From: Viscum album
Taxonomy: Eukaryota; Streptophyta; Magnoliopsida; Santalales; Viscaceae
DNA length: 64,000 nt
Reading direction: 5' to 3'
Assembly (NCBI GenBank): GCA_963277665.1
Contig: OY728123.1
Location: 632,026,915 to 632,090,914 of the forward strand
This document shows positions 1-12,320 of the stretch, in pieces. The notes below the pieces were generated by a model. That model was not told where the DNA came from, did not search any database, and saw only the letters and a list, made by a program, of their open reading frames with translations. The position numbers and the translations under genes are program-made. Position 1 is the first letter of the stretch; each line of letters opens with the position of its first letter.

Positions 1-138
1 GGCCCATTGTAAAAAATACTATTTGTGACGCTGTTTTCTACAACGGCCTATTTGCGACGGGACCCCATCACAAAAGAGTTTTTGCGACGGCGTCCCATCG
101 AAAATAGCCCATTGCAAAAAACCGAAATTCTAGTAGTG
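1..138 (-). mobile_element. CACTA (En/Spm-type) transposon terminus, continues left of the window
   Basis: Read on the minus strand from 138, the sequence begins CACTACTAGAATTTCGG, the classic terminus of plant CACTA transposons. It is followed by subterminal repeats built on ttgcgacgg / ccgtcgcaaa units in both orientations (around 10-30, 48-75 and 83-105). Such subterminal inverted units are what the CACTA transposase binds. The three bases after the end (att, 139-141) would be the target duplication. Only one end is visible, so size and coding capacity are unknown. It is inserted in the LTR of element C, whose other LTR copy continues through this point. Confidence 0.75.
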
Positions 139-141
139 ATT

Positions 142-1022
142 TGTCATTGATAAGTGAAAGAGATCACAATGGAAAGTGGTAAGAGAGGAATATTGAGAAA
201 GATAGTGAGAATGATTAAAAAATTGGGATTGGAATAAAATAGATCACTTCAATTAAAAACATGAATATGTTACATGGAATGAAAATAAATTAAAAAACAA
301 AAAAAAAACCTAAGATGTATATCCATAATGGCATAATGTAGTGGTAGAACGCTCCCAGGGTTGACTACACTTTCCCATCCAATATTCCCTTTAATTATAG
401 AGATAAAAATTATCCATGGGGTAATATAATTTCTCCATAAATGGTTAAAAAACAACTTCGACCTTCAAGGGGTCATACCTAGGGGTCTTAAGTATTTAAA
501 TTCTTCAAACCGGATATCTATGAACCTCGAACAAGTGTTTTATACATTGAAAGTCTGTTTTACACTATAATATTGTGGGAACAAACCATAGAAGTGTTTA
601 TGGACTAAAATTATGGTTTTAATATTTTGAGGGGGGTTTCATGTAATGATACGTAAGTGTCACAATATGACACAAGTTCACTTTTACCAAACACTTGTTT
701 TTCTCTTCAAGATTCTCTTTACACATTAAGTTATTCATTTATTATTCCATAAGTTACTATTTAGAGTATAAAATGTTTCTTTATCATAGGTATATATCTA
801 TTTCCGCCTGGTTCTTCACATTAAGGTGTGGGACATTGTCTTTTTTCTATGAAACATATCGGGTCATCTTCTACATCATGAATTCATCACTTTTTAGCGT
901 ATTTTTTTAAAATTTCCTATAAAATTTCATAAAAAGTAAAGAATTTAGTATCAGAATGATTAAAAATTTAAAGGGTAAAAAACATTTATATTAAAATATA
1001 CATGAAAAATGTGACTCCTACA
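142..1022 (-). repeat. Element C, 3' LTR (interrupted by the CACTA element at its end)
   Basis: About 880 bp align collinearly with 15430-15499 plus 25864-26682. Shared landmarks include aaggggtcata (466/26120), ttttgaggg(g)gg/ttttgagggagg, an acgtaagtgtcac block (651 and 26303) and aatgtgactc near the inner end. The matching 14858-15429 part of the right LTR has no partner here because the CACTA element takes over at 138. No coding content is seen; short frames such as those at 270-455 and 695-910 are not conserved in the other LTR. Confidence 0.6.
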
Positions 1023-1863
1023 TTTCCCCAACACTTAAAACTTTCTTTTCCTCCAGCATGTAATCTCAACAGCATTTTGAAGGAATTTCATTATACCATA
1101 TTCAAATTTTGAGACAAAAAAACATATTTTTTAGTAATGGAAAATTAAATTCGAATTTTTGCACATAAGAATTTATCCAAATCCTCACTTTTTAAATAAA
1201 CTAAAAAATCAATCATTTTAATTTCCCTCTTTCAAAAAAAATAATTCTCTTGCTTCCTTCAACTTTTATTTCTTCATTACTCATTAATGTGAAGGACAAT
1301 TTCAATTTAACTCACACTGAATTATTTTTACCCATCTATCAAGGTAATATATTTAATTAATTTGTGATCATACCTAACGTACATGTCACTTACCATATTC
1401 TTATAAGTCATCTAACATCTTCACCTCATAAAGAAAAAAAATAATCATGATGGATTTTAACTAAGTTTCAAATGTATGTGGGGCTTAGGGTAGGTAGGTA
1501 GTGAATACAAATAAATCTCAAAAATTAATTTTAACTCTGAATCACACTAAAGGATATAAATATATAAGTCCAATGAATTTCTCTAGTAAAAATGTCATCT
1601 CCCAACCTCATCGCTGAAAGTAGGCACATAATACAAGTCAGCATAATATATGTATTATCATCTATTAATTTTTTTTCTATTTTTATTTTATTTTACTATT
1701 ATTTTATTTTATTTTTTGAAAATTATTCTTAAGAAAAATCTTACATCCACTACCTAACCACATATGACCCTAAGAATGTTAGTCTAGAAATGGTGATTTT
1801 TTATCCATAAAAGACCCAACCAAATTGTTCTATTTTTTTATTTATATTTTTTAGCATGATAGG
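1023..1863 (-). other. Element C internal fragment, no recognisable gene
   Basis: AT-rich sequence between the C 3' LTR and the insertion point of element A. The minus-strand stretch at 1023-1035 (GTTGGGGAAA ending at the LTR) is a plausible polypurine tract. No protein motif was recognised in either strand. There are several short direct repeats (attttattttatt around 1680-1715). Confidence 0.4.
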
Positions 1864-3933
1864 TCTAACACCCTAAGATTTCATAGTACGTTAACTCATT
1901 AAAGTAATTCAATAGATTATGCTACGTGCAACGCCGAGTTCGAGCGCACCACGACTTATTAAACTAACCGTTCAAAAAGCTGTTTTGAATAGTATTAACT
2001 ACATTAGGAATATAATATACTCTATATAATTTTAACATCCATATTATGTCTTTCAAAGATATAATATAAGAACAAATTCATTTTTTCAAATAAAATAAGT
2101 ATTTTTCAAAAAAATGCAATTTGACCACCTTTTAATGAAGAAATTATTTTAAAACATATATTTGAAAATTTTATATATTCAATTTAATGAAATTAAATTA
2201 TTATTTAGAATTTGGACATAAAAATTTTGTTTGGAAAAATTTTTGGTACTTTTCTGATTTTGATGAATAGTGAAAATTACAAAATATTAATTACAAACAA
2301 CTTTTTTAATCGAAATAATTAATATTGATAAATTATGCATTTGGATGGTTGATAAGTATAATTAGATTATATTTTTATCATTTAATAAAATTTAGGTCAT
2401 TATAAGTAATTTCACATTTAAATTTGACATAAAAACATGTCAATCTTTTGATAGTTTTTACTTTTTAAAAACCCGCTTTTTGGTTTTGGGAATGGAAATT
2501 ATTTTTAAATTAATAAATGAAACTTATATGATTTTAATTTAGTAAAATAGAATTAAGTTTTTAATTTGGAATATCAAAATTAACTTAGGGTGAATTATTG
2601 TTATTTTTCTGAAAACTTTTAATTTTTTATGAATAGTAAAAAAACACTGCGTTATTGGTTAAAACCGACTTTTTATTCGAATAAATATTTATTTTAATTT
2701 AATTTATTTTAGATCAAAATAGATACATAATACCTATATATTTTCAAATTAATTAATTGGATCCATTTTATAATATGTTTAGATGTATTTAATTTTATCG
2801 AACTTTTTAACGTTTTTTTACCCACCTTCTAAGAGCATATGCAAATTTGCATAAAACATAATTTTACCACTTCTGTGAGTTGAATTTCAAAAATTAAAGA
2901 GACATGGTTGACATTAGTTAGTAAAATGTCGTTCAATAAGATGAAAATAATTTTTTTTGAATATTAACTTTTACTTTTATTTACCACGGTTGAAACTAAA
3001 TAGGATATATAAGGGTAAAAATGATATTATTTTTTCCCTAAAACATGTCCTCACTCTCTTGGATTATTATAATTAGACCAAAAACAACCTTAGGAATAAA
3101 ATATAACTCTCTTTGGTCCACTTGTACTAGATTAGGAAATTTATTATTATTTTATTTAAAGAAGAGTTAAAAACAGTTAAATTAAAGTTTAACAACTAAA
3201 CAATTTTTGATATAGGGTTATACATAATATAAATTCGACTATAAATATTAATTAAAAATATAATAATATTTCCTACATAAATATATTTTATTTATAATTT
3301 TTAGACATTAAATAATTTAATTTATTTATGACACAATGATGATGGAGTAATTACCGTAATAATGAAATATTAAAATAATTGGTATTATTAATTTCCAAAT
3401 AAATGTAATTTGAGACATTTTATGAATTACACTAATTTTATAGGCTAATATACATGTTAGTATTAAACATATTAATTTATTTAGAAGAAATAAAGTTTTT
3501 AGTAATTTAACAAAAATTATTTAATAAATAATGTCAAAATTGACATAATTGAGTTTTTAAAACAAATACTATATAATTGTTTGATATAATATTTCTAAAA
3601 ATATAAGGTTAGTACAAAGGGCTTAAATAATAATATATTTGTCATTAATTAACCACTTGAGGTTCTTTCGGAAGTTTAGAGTAAGTTTATTAACCATATA
3701 GTGTAAGAATACAGGATGACGCGGTAAAAGTTAAACTATTTAATTAAGAGTTAAATCTAAAAGATCTGGTTAAAATGGTAACCTAAACATGTATAAAACC
3801 TATTGGTTGGGAATATTTCGACCCATAACCACCTGAGGCTATAAATAAATTCATTTTGATCCATTATAAACTGAATATGATTGTATAATAAATTAACATT
3901 TTAATCTTTTCCTAAAGTGACCCTTAACCCTCT

Positions 3934-3940
3934 TATAAAA
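3934..3940 (+). promoter_or_regulatory. LTR TATA box of element A (5' LTR)
   Basis: TATAAAA in the context cccTCTTATAAAAGGGCACTT. The same box is at 10348-10354 in the 3' LTR. A pyrimidine-rich segment follows, as expected at a plant transcription start roughly 30 bp downstream. It places the U3/R border near 3966. Confidence 0.6.
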
Positions 3941-4111
3941 GGGCACTTCCCCTCCTCTTAATTTTACACTTCTAAATCCTTTTGGCTCGGCCAAACCCTA
4001 CCATAATAACCTCCCAACTTTCTTCCCTTAATCCTAGATTCCTTCCTTTGGTCATAAATCCAACCTATGGATCCATTTTGATCAAATCAAAAGGAAGAAC
4101 CCAAAGAAGAG

Positions 4112-5665
4112 GTAAATATTTCATCACCTCTTTCAAGTTCTTTTCTTATTACACTTCCTCTTTCTTTGTTATTTCCATTATAAAATAATAACTCAAGTAT
4201 AATATATATAATTTTATTTTTTTATAAAAATTTTACAACCATATTCATTATTCTATCCATCCCATAAATGATAAAGTCACCATACAAGCGTGCGTACGGC
4301 CTACCGTCTCCATAAACGGTGTTTTCCATTTCATATATATATAGGTCTATTATACATATTTATACTCTAAATATATATGATATATAAATCATGTTTTATA
4401 TTCTATAATTATTTAAATAATGATCTATTTGATACAATAAAGAGTAACAAGTTAAAACATGTATGATAAAGAAAGCGATTATTACCCGAAATGTTAGTTT
4501 AACATGGAAATTATCATTAAATGGGTAGTATAAAGTCATAACTGAATAATGTATGATATCATAAAGATTAATGTGGTTCGTTTATAATTTCATAACATAC
4601 TACGGTCTTTATACAAGAGGTTAAACATAACCTCAACTAATGGAATGTGCAGGGTAAGGGTTAATTTCACAATCTCTTTATTATCCAAGGTTGTTTTTAC
4701 GTAATTATCTACTAGGACATATTTATTATCCATGTCCATGTTTCATGAAATAGTTTTAAAATGGGTTATTTTAAGGGAATTTTTTACTAAAACTTCATTT
4801 TAAATGTTTTAAATCATTCACATTAATTTCAATGTTTTCAAAATGGTTTTTAAAGATTTATCTATATAGAGATTAATGTTTTTAAAATGTTAATTCCTTT
4901 AAAAAGTTTCAAAGTGGTATGGGACACTTTAATTGAAAAAATTCTTTAAATATCTTCCTTTATAAATTGTTTGACTTTTAAATGTTTTCATGAAAAAGGG
5001 ATATTTCTCTCAAAGAGTTTTACAAATAATTTTCATCTATGTCAACATCCTTTGATGGATTTTAAACTTGTTTGAAGTTGATTTATTATGACAAAAATCT
5101 TCCATATTGTATTGAAGGTTTTGTGATATGTTTGACTATGGATGTGTTATATTTATACCATTCATGTTTTGTGGATAGAGTATTGAAATTTCATATGCTA
5201 GTTTTAATATGAATGTTTATGTTATGTTTAAACCTTTTCATATGAAGAATGCATTGGACTTAGTAAGTGACAGGTGGAACCCGCTATAGCTCCTCGCTGC
5301 ATCGGTAGGTATCATGAGATAGACTACTTTCTTGGCACAAGGCCTTGAAAAAATATAATTTGTAGTTTTGGCATAAGGCCTTGACTATGTGGTTATGAAA
5401 GTCTGGAATTATGCATTCCATCATTATGAATGTGGATATTGATACTGCATGTGATTATTTGACTAGTAGAATATCCATGTGAATAAGTAAATGGAATTAT
5501 TTGATTTTATCTTTTCCATATTATGCTAAAGTTAAAGTTTAAAATGATTTTTTTTAGTCTTATACATTTCCTTAAATGTTTATGCTTATTTATGCAATTT
5601 TTGTCTATTTTGTTATCCTTAATGACCATCTGAGCTCACCCCTTTCTATGTTTTATTTTTTCCAG
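4112..5665 (+). other. Putative LTR leader intron of element A (5' LTR copy)
   Basis: Donor AAGAAGAG|GTAAATATT at 4111/4112. Acceptor TTTTATTTTTTCCAG|GATGCG ending at 5665, preceded by a branch-point-like CTCAC at 5635-5639 and a T-rich tract. Length 1554 bp. The 3' LTR carries the same pair at 10525-12077 (1553 bp). Equivalent signals occur in E, F, H, B and D. Inferred from sequence only. Confidence 0.45.
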
Positions 5666-5905
5666 GATGCGAAGAAGTGTATTATGACTGACCTGCAGGG
5701 ATAGTATTTGGGATCTCAATTTTTTCTATGGAAATAATTTTATTTTAGTTTTCCATTTTATGATGTAATGTAAACCTTATGAATGTGTCCAGTAATTCCA
5801 AGGCTAGTAATCTAGTCAATCTTTTGAGACTTGATCATTTGTGATCATTCCAATGATATGTAATAATGCACTGAATCAGAGCTTCTGGGGTTGGGGAGTT
5901 ACAGT

Positions 5906-5916
5906 TGGTATTTGAG
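5906..5916 (+). other. Primer-binding site of element A (initiator tRNA-Met)
   Basis: TGGTATTTGAG, two mismatches to the canonical TGGTATCAGAG, two bases after the LTR end. Confidence 0.8.
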
Positions 5917-6404
5917 GATGTTTAGTAATAACCTTGGAAAGTATATTTACATAAACTCTGATTAGAGAACACTACCATATGATATAATTTGAGAATTAGT
6001 ATAGAAGAACTTCCTAGAATTTTGGTACTATTAAGATTTTGTGATTTTTCCAAGCAATACATCCATGTCTGGATATGAGTAGGTAGAGGCAGCTCTAGCA
6101 CAGATGTACCTACGGGTAAAACCCGAAAACACCACTTTGAGCTCAACTCAAACGGGAACTGGTGCATGACAATGGGCCTTGCTGCACTCTTGTTTACGAA
6201 ACTCCTGGGGGACATGCTTAAGATAATTATCATTTTCATTACAAACCACTATGAAGGGTTTATGAGTATATACTTTCTCAAAGATAACATTTTTATCATT
6301 ATGGATTATATCCATGAAATGTTCAATTTATGTTAACTATTTTACAAGTTTCGAATTATGCATTGTGATTCTTAAACTAACCTAGTCTATTCCATTGTTT
6401 AGAA

Positions 6405-6851
6405 ATGGCACCCAGTAGGTGGAATGAGACCTCCAGAAATACTCATAATCCAAATAGTAAGAAGGATCACATCCTTCATGGTATTAAGCCAACATTTGAA
6501 AATAAAATAGTCTCCCACGTATTATCATCATATGAAGAAATAGTATCATGTGTTAATAAGATAAGTAAATAATTTTTTGAGTCCTATGGGTTTGAAGGGA
6601 TGATAGATAAGAAAAGGATTGTAGAGAGAAAGATGGATAAAGGGAATAAGGAGAAGAATGATTTTCCCGTATGTTATAACTGTGGAAAGAATCACCTGGG
6701 TAAATACATAAATGAAATGAGAATTTGATATAATTTTGGAGAAAAAGGACACCAAGTACATGATTTAAAGGGTGAGAAAAAGGTTTCAAATGTACAATTC
6801 TTCATCTGCAAGGATTTGCGACACTATGTGAATCAATATCCAAATCATTAG
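6405..6851 (+). pseudogene. gag remnant of element A with CCHC zinc knuckles and an internal deletion
   Basis: A single frame of 149 codons runs from an ATG (MAPSRWNET) to TAG at 6849, broken by only two in-frame stops (TAA near codon 57, TGA near codon 109). The part around codons 30-55 resembles the gag region before the zinc knuckles of chromoviruses (VSHVLSSYEEIVSCVNKI). Codons 90-148 hold up to three degenerate zinc knuckles: CYNCGKNH, then FGEKGH, then CKDLRH. The usual 300 or so residues of the gag core are missing between the N-terminus and the pre-knuckle segment, so gag itself is internally deleted. Gag would form the particle and bind the RNA. The frame being kept suggests this short gag was once translated. 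Confidence 0.6.
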
Positions 6852-7558
6852 AGTATAAAAAAATTGATGTTATTGGATAATAATAAAGTTATGATAATAC
6901 CAAAGATTAATAGGAATGATTAAGAGTTCTTATGTTGTTATTAAAGTATTTTTTTCATTTGAGTATTGTATTAATGATGTACATGTTATAAGAATTATAG
7001 AGTATATAAGGATTGTACTGTAGTACTATTTCATTAAGAACTTCAGATTGTGTGGAACCAGGAAAAGTTACTCAATGGTAAGTTAAAATTTTTTGAAAAC
7101 ACATGGTTGAAGGAATGACAAAACCTTAATATGGTCCTGGTACCAAGGTATTGATTTTGGAATAAGAGATGATTGATTTGGATAAATTAAATTTGATATT
7201 ATTCACATCCTTGGAATTGGTTAATGGTTTGTTTATTCCATAATTGTTGGAGTTTACAATATTTTTGGATATAAAGAGTATATCTAGTATTCTATAAGGA
7301 ATAAGGGAGCATGAATGTATCCAATATGGTTATATGATAATTCAAGGTGTTACCGTATTTTAAAATAATACAGGATGAAGGTATTAACATGTTATTACGT
7401 GGAAAAAGGATCTTGATTGGGTTTACCATATAAATTTTGGATTGTGAGTGTAGAAAGAAATATTTTAGATAAGTCTAAAGGTTGGAATCAATTAAGTTTG
7501 ACATTGGATACTATTTTTTAAGGATAAATCATTTCTTGAGATTATTTTTGGATTGTCA
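6852..7558 (+). pseudogene. Degenerate protease-region remnant of element A
   Basis: Sequence after gag with scattered similarity to the aspartic-protease region in shifting frames, e.g. MIDLDKLNLILF around 7165-7205 and a DWVYHINF-like segment near 7415-7440, where chromoviruses have the ILGMDWL motif. No catalytic DTG/DSG was identified. Many stops and frameshifts. The RT that should follow is absent. Confidence 0.3.
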
Positions 7559-7675
7559 TAAAAAGGAAAACCCAGAGGTCGGGCGACAACCCATCACGTC
7601 TGGAAAGGCCGGGAGAGTTAAACCTGCAACCGAAGGGCGACAAGGGTGGATCACCTACCACTAGCATATAGGATG
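7559..7675 (+). other. CpG-rich 0.12-kb islet in element A
   Basis: About 115 bp far richer in G+C and CpG than everything around it (gtcgggcgac, aaggccggga, cgaagggcgac). It reads open in the frame that starts at the ATG at 7482 (PEVGRQPITSGKAGRVKP region) and ends at a TAG at 7662. I do not recognise the peptide or the DNA. It contains two partial copies of gggcgacaa. It could be a recent small insertion or a conserved piece of the element's 3' region. Confidence 0.4.
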
Positions 7676-8278
7676 TCCTGGTCTGTATAATGTATTTTTT
7701 TTTAATTTTTTGACAAATGAATTATAAATTCACTATTTTTGGAACCCAATATGATTAGGATAAATATAATTTTTTTTAATTCTGTTATCTTTAGAGTGAA
7801 AGATGAGTTTGTGGTAGGAATTAGTTAAAGGATTAAACTCTAATTTTCAAGTATATATTTTCCTCTTATTCTATGAATAAATTAATTCTTTAATTTTGGG
7901 AAGGGATCTTAAAACCAAAAACGTGTTATCCTAATACCTTATGTTTTTTTGAACTAATGATATTTTAAATCATCATAGATTGATGGCTTTGAGGACCTCA
8001 ATTTTACAATTGTTTGTGATTGATGACCTCAATCACTCCCTATAAATATTTACATTTCCCTCCAACTATGTGTCCCTAATTGCCAAAAAATTTCTCCTAA
8101 TCGTTATCATAATTTGTTGGTGACTTTTTCATTTCCCTCTCCCTCTTATTAAGATTATATTTTATTAAACTAATTTCTGATGTGGGTTTTCCACAAAGGT
8201 ATTTTTTCTATTTTTAACCATTTATTTTCAAAGAACAATTTCAAATTTCAAGGATGCATTTATTAAAGGAGGGTAAGA
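7676..8278 (+). other. Element A 3' internal region with polypurine tract
   Basis: AT-rich, no gene seen. It ends in the purine run aaaggagggtaaga (8265-8278) immediately before TGTAACAACC of the 3' LTR, the expected place for the plus-strand primer of reverse transcription. Confidence 0.6.
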
Positions 8279-11200
8279 TGTAACAACCTAAGATTTCATA
8301 GTATGTTATCTCAATGAAGTAATTCAATAGCTTGTGCTACACGCAATGCCAAGATTGAGCGCACCACAACTTATTAAACTAACCATTCAAAAAGTGGTTA
8401 TGAATACTATTAACTGAATTTTGAATATTATATACTCTATATAATTTTAACATCCATATTATGTGTTTCAAAGACATAATATAAGAACAAATTCATTTTT
8501 TCAGATAAAATAAGTATTTTTCAAAAAAATGCAATTTTACCGCCTTTTAATGAAGAACCTATTTTAAAACCAATATTTGACATTTTTATATATTCAACAT
8601 ATTGAAATAAAATTATTATTTATAATCGGGATAAAAAAATCAGTTTGGATAAATTTTTGGTACTTTTTTTATTTTGATGAATAGTGAAAATTACCAAATA
8701 TTAATTAAAAAAAACTTTTTTAATCGAAATAATTAATAGTGATAAATTTTGCATTTGAATGTTTTGGAAGTATAATTATATTATATGTTTTTCATTTAAT
8801 ACAATTTAGGTCATTATAAGTAATTTCACATTTAAATTTTACATAAACACATGTCAATCTTTTGATAGTTTTTACTTTTAAAAAACTCGTTTTTTGGTTT
8901 TGACAATGGGAATTAGTTTTATATTTATAAATGAAACTTCTATAATTTGAATTTAGAAAAATAGACTTTATTTTTTAATCTTTAATATCAAAATTAGCTT
9001 AGGGTGAATTTTTGGTATTTTTTTAAAAACATTCAATTTTTTATGAATAGTAAAAAAACACTGTGTTATTGGTTGAAACTGACTTTTTATTTAAATAAAT
9101 AGTTATTTTATTTTAATTTATTTTATATAAAAATAGATACATAATACCTATATATTTTCAATGTAATTAATTGGAGTCATTTTATAATATATGTAGATAT
9201 ATTAAATTTTATCGAACTTTTTAACGTTTTTTTACCCACCTTCTAAGAGCATTTGCAAATTTGCATAAAACATAATTTTACCACTTCTGTGAGTTGAATT
9301 TCAAAAATCTGAGAGACACATTTGACATCAGTTAGTAAAATGTGGTTCAATTAGATGAAAATAATTTTTGGTGAATAGTAACCTTTTGCTTTTATTTACC
9401 ACGGTTAAAAGTAAATAGGGTAATTAAGGGTAAAAATGATATTATTTTTACTGTAAAACATGTCCTAATTTTTTTGTATAAGTATAATTCGACCAAAAAC
9501 AGCCTTAGGAATATAATATGATTCACTTTGGTCCACTTGGATGAGATTATGACATTTATTATTATTTTATTTAAAGAAGAGTTAAAAAGAGTTAAATTCA
9601 AAGTTTAACAACTAAACTTTTTTTAATATAGGGTTATACAAAATATAAATTAGAATATAAAAATTAATTTGAAAGATAAAAATATTTCCTACATAATTAT
9701 ATTTTATTTATAATTTTTAGACATTAAATAATATAATTTATTTATGGCATAATGATGATGCAGTAATTACCTTAATAATGAAATATTAAAATAATTGATA
9801 TTATAAATATCCAAATAAATGTAATTTGAGTCTTTTGATGAATTAAAATAATTTTCTAGGTTAATATGACATGTTAGGATTGAACATATTAATTTATTTA
9901 GAAGTAATAAAGTTTTTAGGACTTAAAAAATCATTTAATAAATAATGTCAAAATTGACATAATTGAGTTTTTAAAACAAATACTATATTATTGGATCATA
10001 TAATTTTCCTAAAAATATAAGGTTTTGGAAAATGGATTAAATAATATTATATATGTCATTAATGAACCACTTGAGGTTCTCTTGGAAGTTTAGAGTATGT
10101 TTATTAACCATATAGTAAAATAATACAAGAAGACACGATAAAAGATGAACTATTTAACTAAGAGTTAAATCTAAAAGATAAGGTTAAAATGGTAACCTAA
10201 ACTTTTCTAAAACCTATTTTTTAGAATTATTTCGACTCATAACCAACTAATTCTCTAAATAAATTCATTTTGAGCCATTATAAACCGAATATGATTGTAT
10301 AATAAATTAATATTTTAATCACTTCCTAAAGTGACCCTCAACCCTCTTATAAAAGGTCACTTCCCCTTCTCTTAATTTTACACCTCCAAAGCCTTTTGGA
10401 TAGGCCAACCCTTACCCAGATAACCTCCAAACATTCATCCATTCATCCTTGAGGCCTTCTTTTGTTCATAAAGCCAACCTAAAGATCACTTTCGATCAAA
10501 TCAAAAAAAGAACCCGAAGAAGAGGTAAATATTTCATCACCTCTTTCAAGTTCTTTTCTTCTTCCACATCCTCTTTCATTGTTGATTCCAATATAAAATA
10601 ATAACTCAAGTATAATATATATACTATGATGTTTTTATGAAAATTTTATAACCATATTCATTATATTATCCATCCTATAAATGATAAATTCACCATAAAT
10701 GCGTACGTACGGCCTACCTTCTCCATAAACAGTGTTTTCTATTTCATATATATATAAGTCTATTATAAATATTTATATTATAAATATATATGATATATAA
10801 ATAATGTTTTATATTCTGTAATTATTTAAATCATGATATAAGCGATACAATCAAGAGTAACAAGTTAAAACACGTATGATAAAGAATGCGATTATTACCC
10901 GAAATGTTAATTTAACATGGAAATTATTATTAAATGGGTAGTATAAAGTCATAAATGAATCATGTAAGATATCATAAATATTAATGTGGTTCGGTTATAA
11001 TTTAATAACATACTACGGTCTTTATATAGGAGGTTAAACATACCCTCAACTGAAGGAATTTGCAAGGTAAGGGTTAATTTTACAATCTCATTATTATCCA
11101 AGGTAGTTTTTACATAAGTATCTACTGGGACATATTTACTATCCATGTCCATGTTTCATGAAAGAGTTTTAAAAGGGATTATTTTAATGTACTTTTTTAC

Positions 11201-12315
11201 AAAAACTTCATTTTAAATTTTTTAAATCATTCTCATTAATGTCCATGTTTTCAAAATGGTTTTTAACAATTTATTTATATAGAAATTAATGTTTTTAAAA
11301 TGTTAATTCCTTTCAAAAGTTTCAAAGTGGTATGGGACACTTTGATTAAAAATGTCTTTAAATGTCTTCCTTTTTATGTTTTGTGACTTTTCAATGTTTT
11401 TAGGAAAAAGGGATATTTCTTTCAAAGAGTTTTACAAATAATTTTCATCTATGTCAAAATCCTTTGATGAATTTTAAATTTGTTTGAAGTTTATTTATTA
11501 TGATAAAAATCTTCCATATTGTATTGAAGTTTTTGTGATATGTTTGACTGTAGATGTGTTATTTTTATACCATTCATGGTTTATGGATAAAGTATTGACA
11601 TTTCGTATGCTAGTTTTAATAAGAATATTTACATTATGTTTAAACCTTTTCATATGAGGAATGCATTGGACTTACTAGGGGACGGGTGGAGCCCACTATA
11701 TCTCCTCAATGCATCGGTAGGTCTCATGAGACAAAAAAGTGTCTTGGCACAAGGTCATAAAAAATATTATTTGTAGTATTAGCACAAGTCCTTGACTTTG
11801 TGGTTATGAAAGTCGGTCATTATTCATTCCAACATTATGAAAGTAGCTATTGATATTGCCTGTGATTATTCGACTAGTTGAATATCCATGTAAATAATTA
11901 AATGGAATCGTTTTATTTTATCTTTTCCATATTATTCTGAAGTTAAATTTTAAAATTCTTTTGTTTTAGTCATATACATTTCCTTAAATTTTTATGCTTA
12001 TTTATTAAAGTTTCATCGATATTGCTATCCTTACTGAGCATCTGAGCTCACCCCTTTCTATGTTTTAGTTTTCCCAGGATGTGAATAAGTATATAGTGAC
12101 TGACCTGCTGGGATATTCTATGGGATCTTAGTGTTTTCCATGGAAACATTTTTTTTGTAGTTTTCCATTTTATGATGTAATGTAAACCTTATAAATGTAT
12201 CTAGTACTTCCATGGATATTAAACTAATAGATCTTTTGAGACTTGTTCTTTTGTGATCATGCCAATGATACATAATAATGCACTAACTCTAGGCTTTTGG
12301 GGTTGGGGCATTACA
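8279..12315 (+). repeat. Element A, 3' LTR
   Basis: 4037 bp, TG…CA, collinear with the 5' LTR over its whole length. TATA at 10348-10354, donor AG|GTAAAT at 10524/10525, conserved block at 11681-11730, CTCACC near 12047 and acceptor TTTTCCCAG at 12077. Frames at 9392-9601 and 10949-11152 on the minus strand are not kept in the other LTR and are not considered genes. Confidence 0.85.
10348..10354 (+). promoter_or_regulatory. LTR TATA box of element A (3' LTR)
   Basis: TATAAAA in accctcTTATAAAAGGTCACTT, the same position as 3934 in the 5' LTR. Confidence 0.55.
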
Positions 12316-12320
12316 ATAGA

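Larger units (their letters stand above)
1864..5903 (+). repeat. Element A, 5' LTR
   Basis: 4040 bp. Order of signals: about 2.07 kb of AT-rich U3, TATAAAA at 3934, a short CT-rich leader, a splice-donor-like AG|GTAAAT at 4111, an intron-like stretch to 5665 containing the conserved block at 5271-5320 (ccgctatagctcc…atcggtaggt), then CTCACC (5635) and TTTTTTCCAG (5656-5665), and a terminal segment ending ttaca. No conserved open frame. Frames seen at 3982-4188 do not start with ATG and are not kept in the other LTR. Confidence 0.85.
1864..12315 (+). mobile_element. Element A: non-autonomous chromovirus-like LTR retrotransposon with 4.04-kb LTRs
   Basis: Two collinear direct repeats of 4040 and 4037 bp (1864-5903, 8279-12315) flank a 2375-bp internal region. 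The left LTR begins tctaacaccc (TG changed to TC), the right one TGTAACAACC; both end TTACA. An initiator-tRNA-Met primer site follows the left LTR and a polypurine tract precedes the right LTR. Target duplication atagg (1859-1863) / ataga (12316-12320). The inside keeps only a shortened gag and traces of protease. RT, RNase H, integrase and chromodomain are absent, so it needed another element's enzymes. LTRs have many substitutions, so the insertion is old. Confidence 0.85.
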
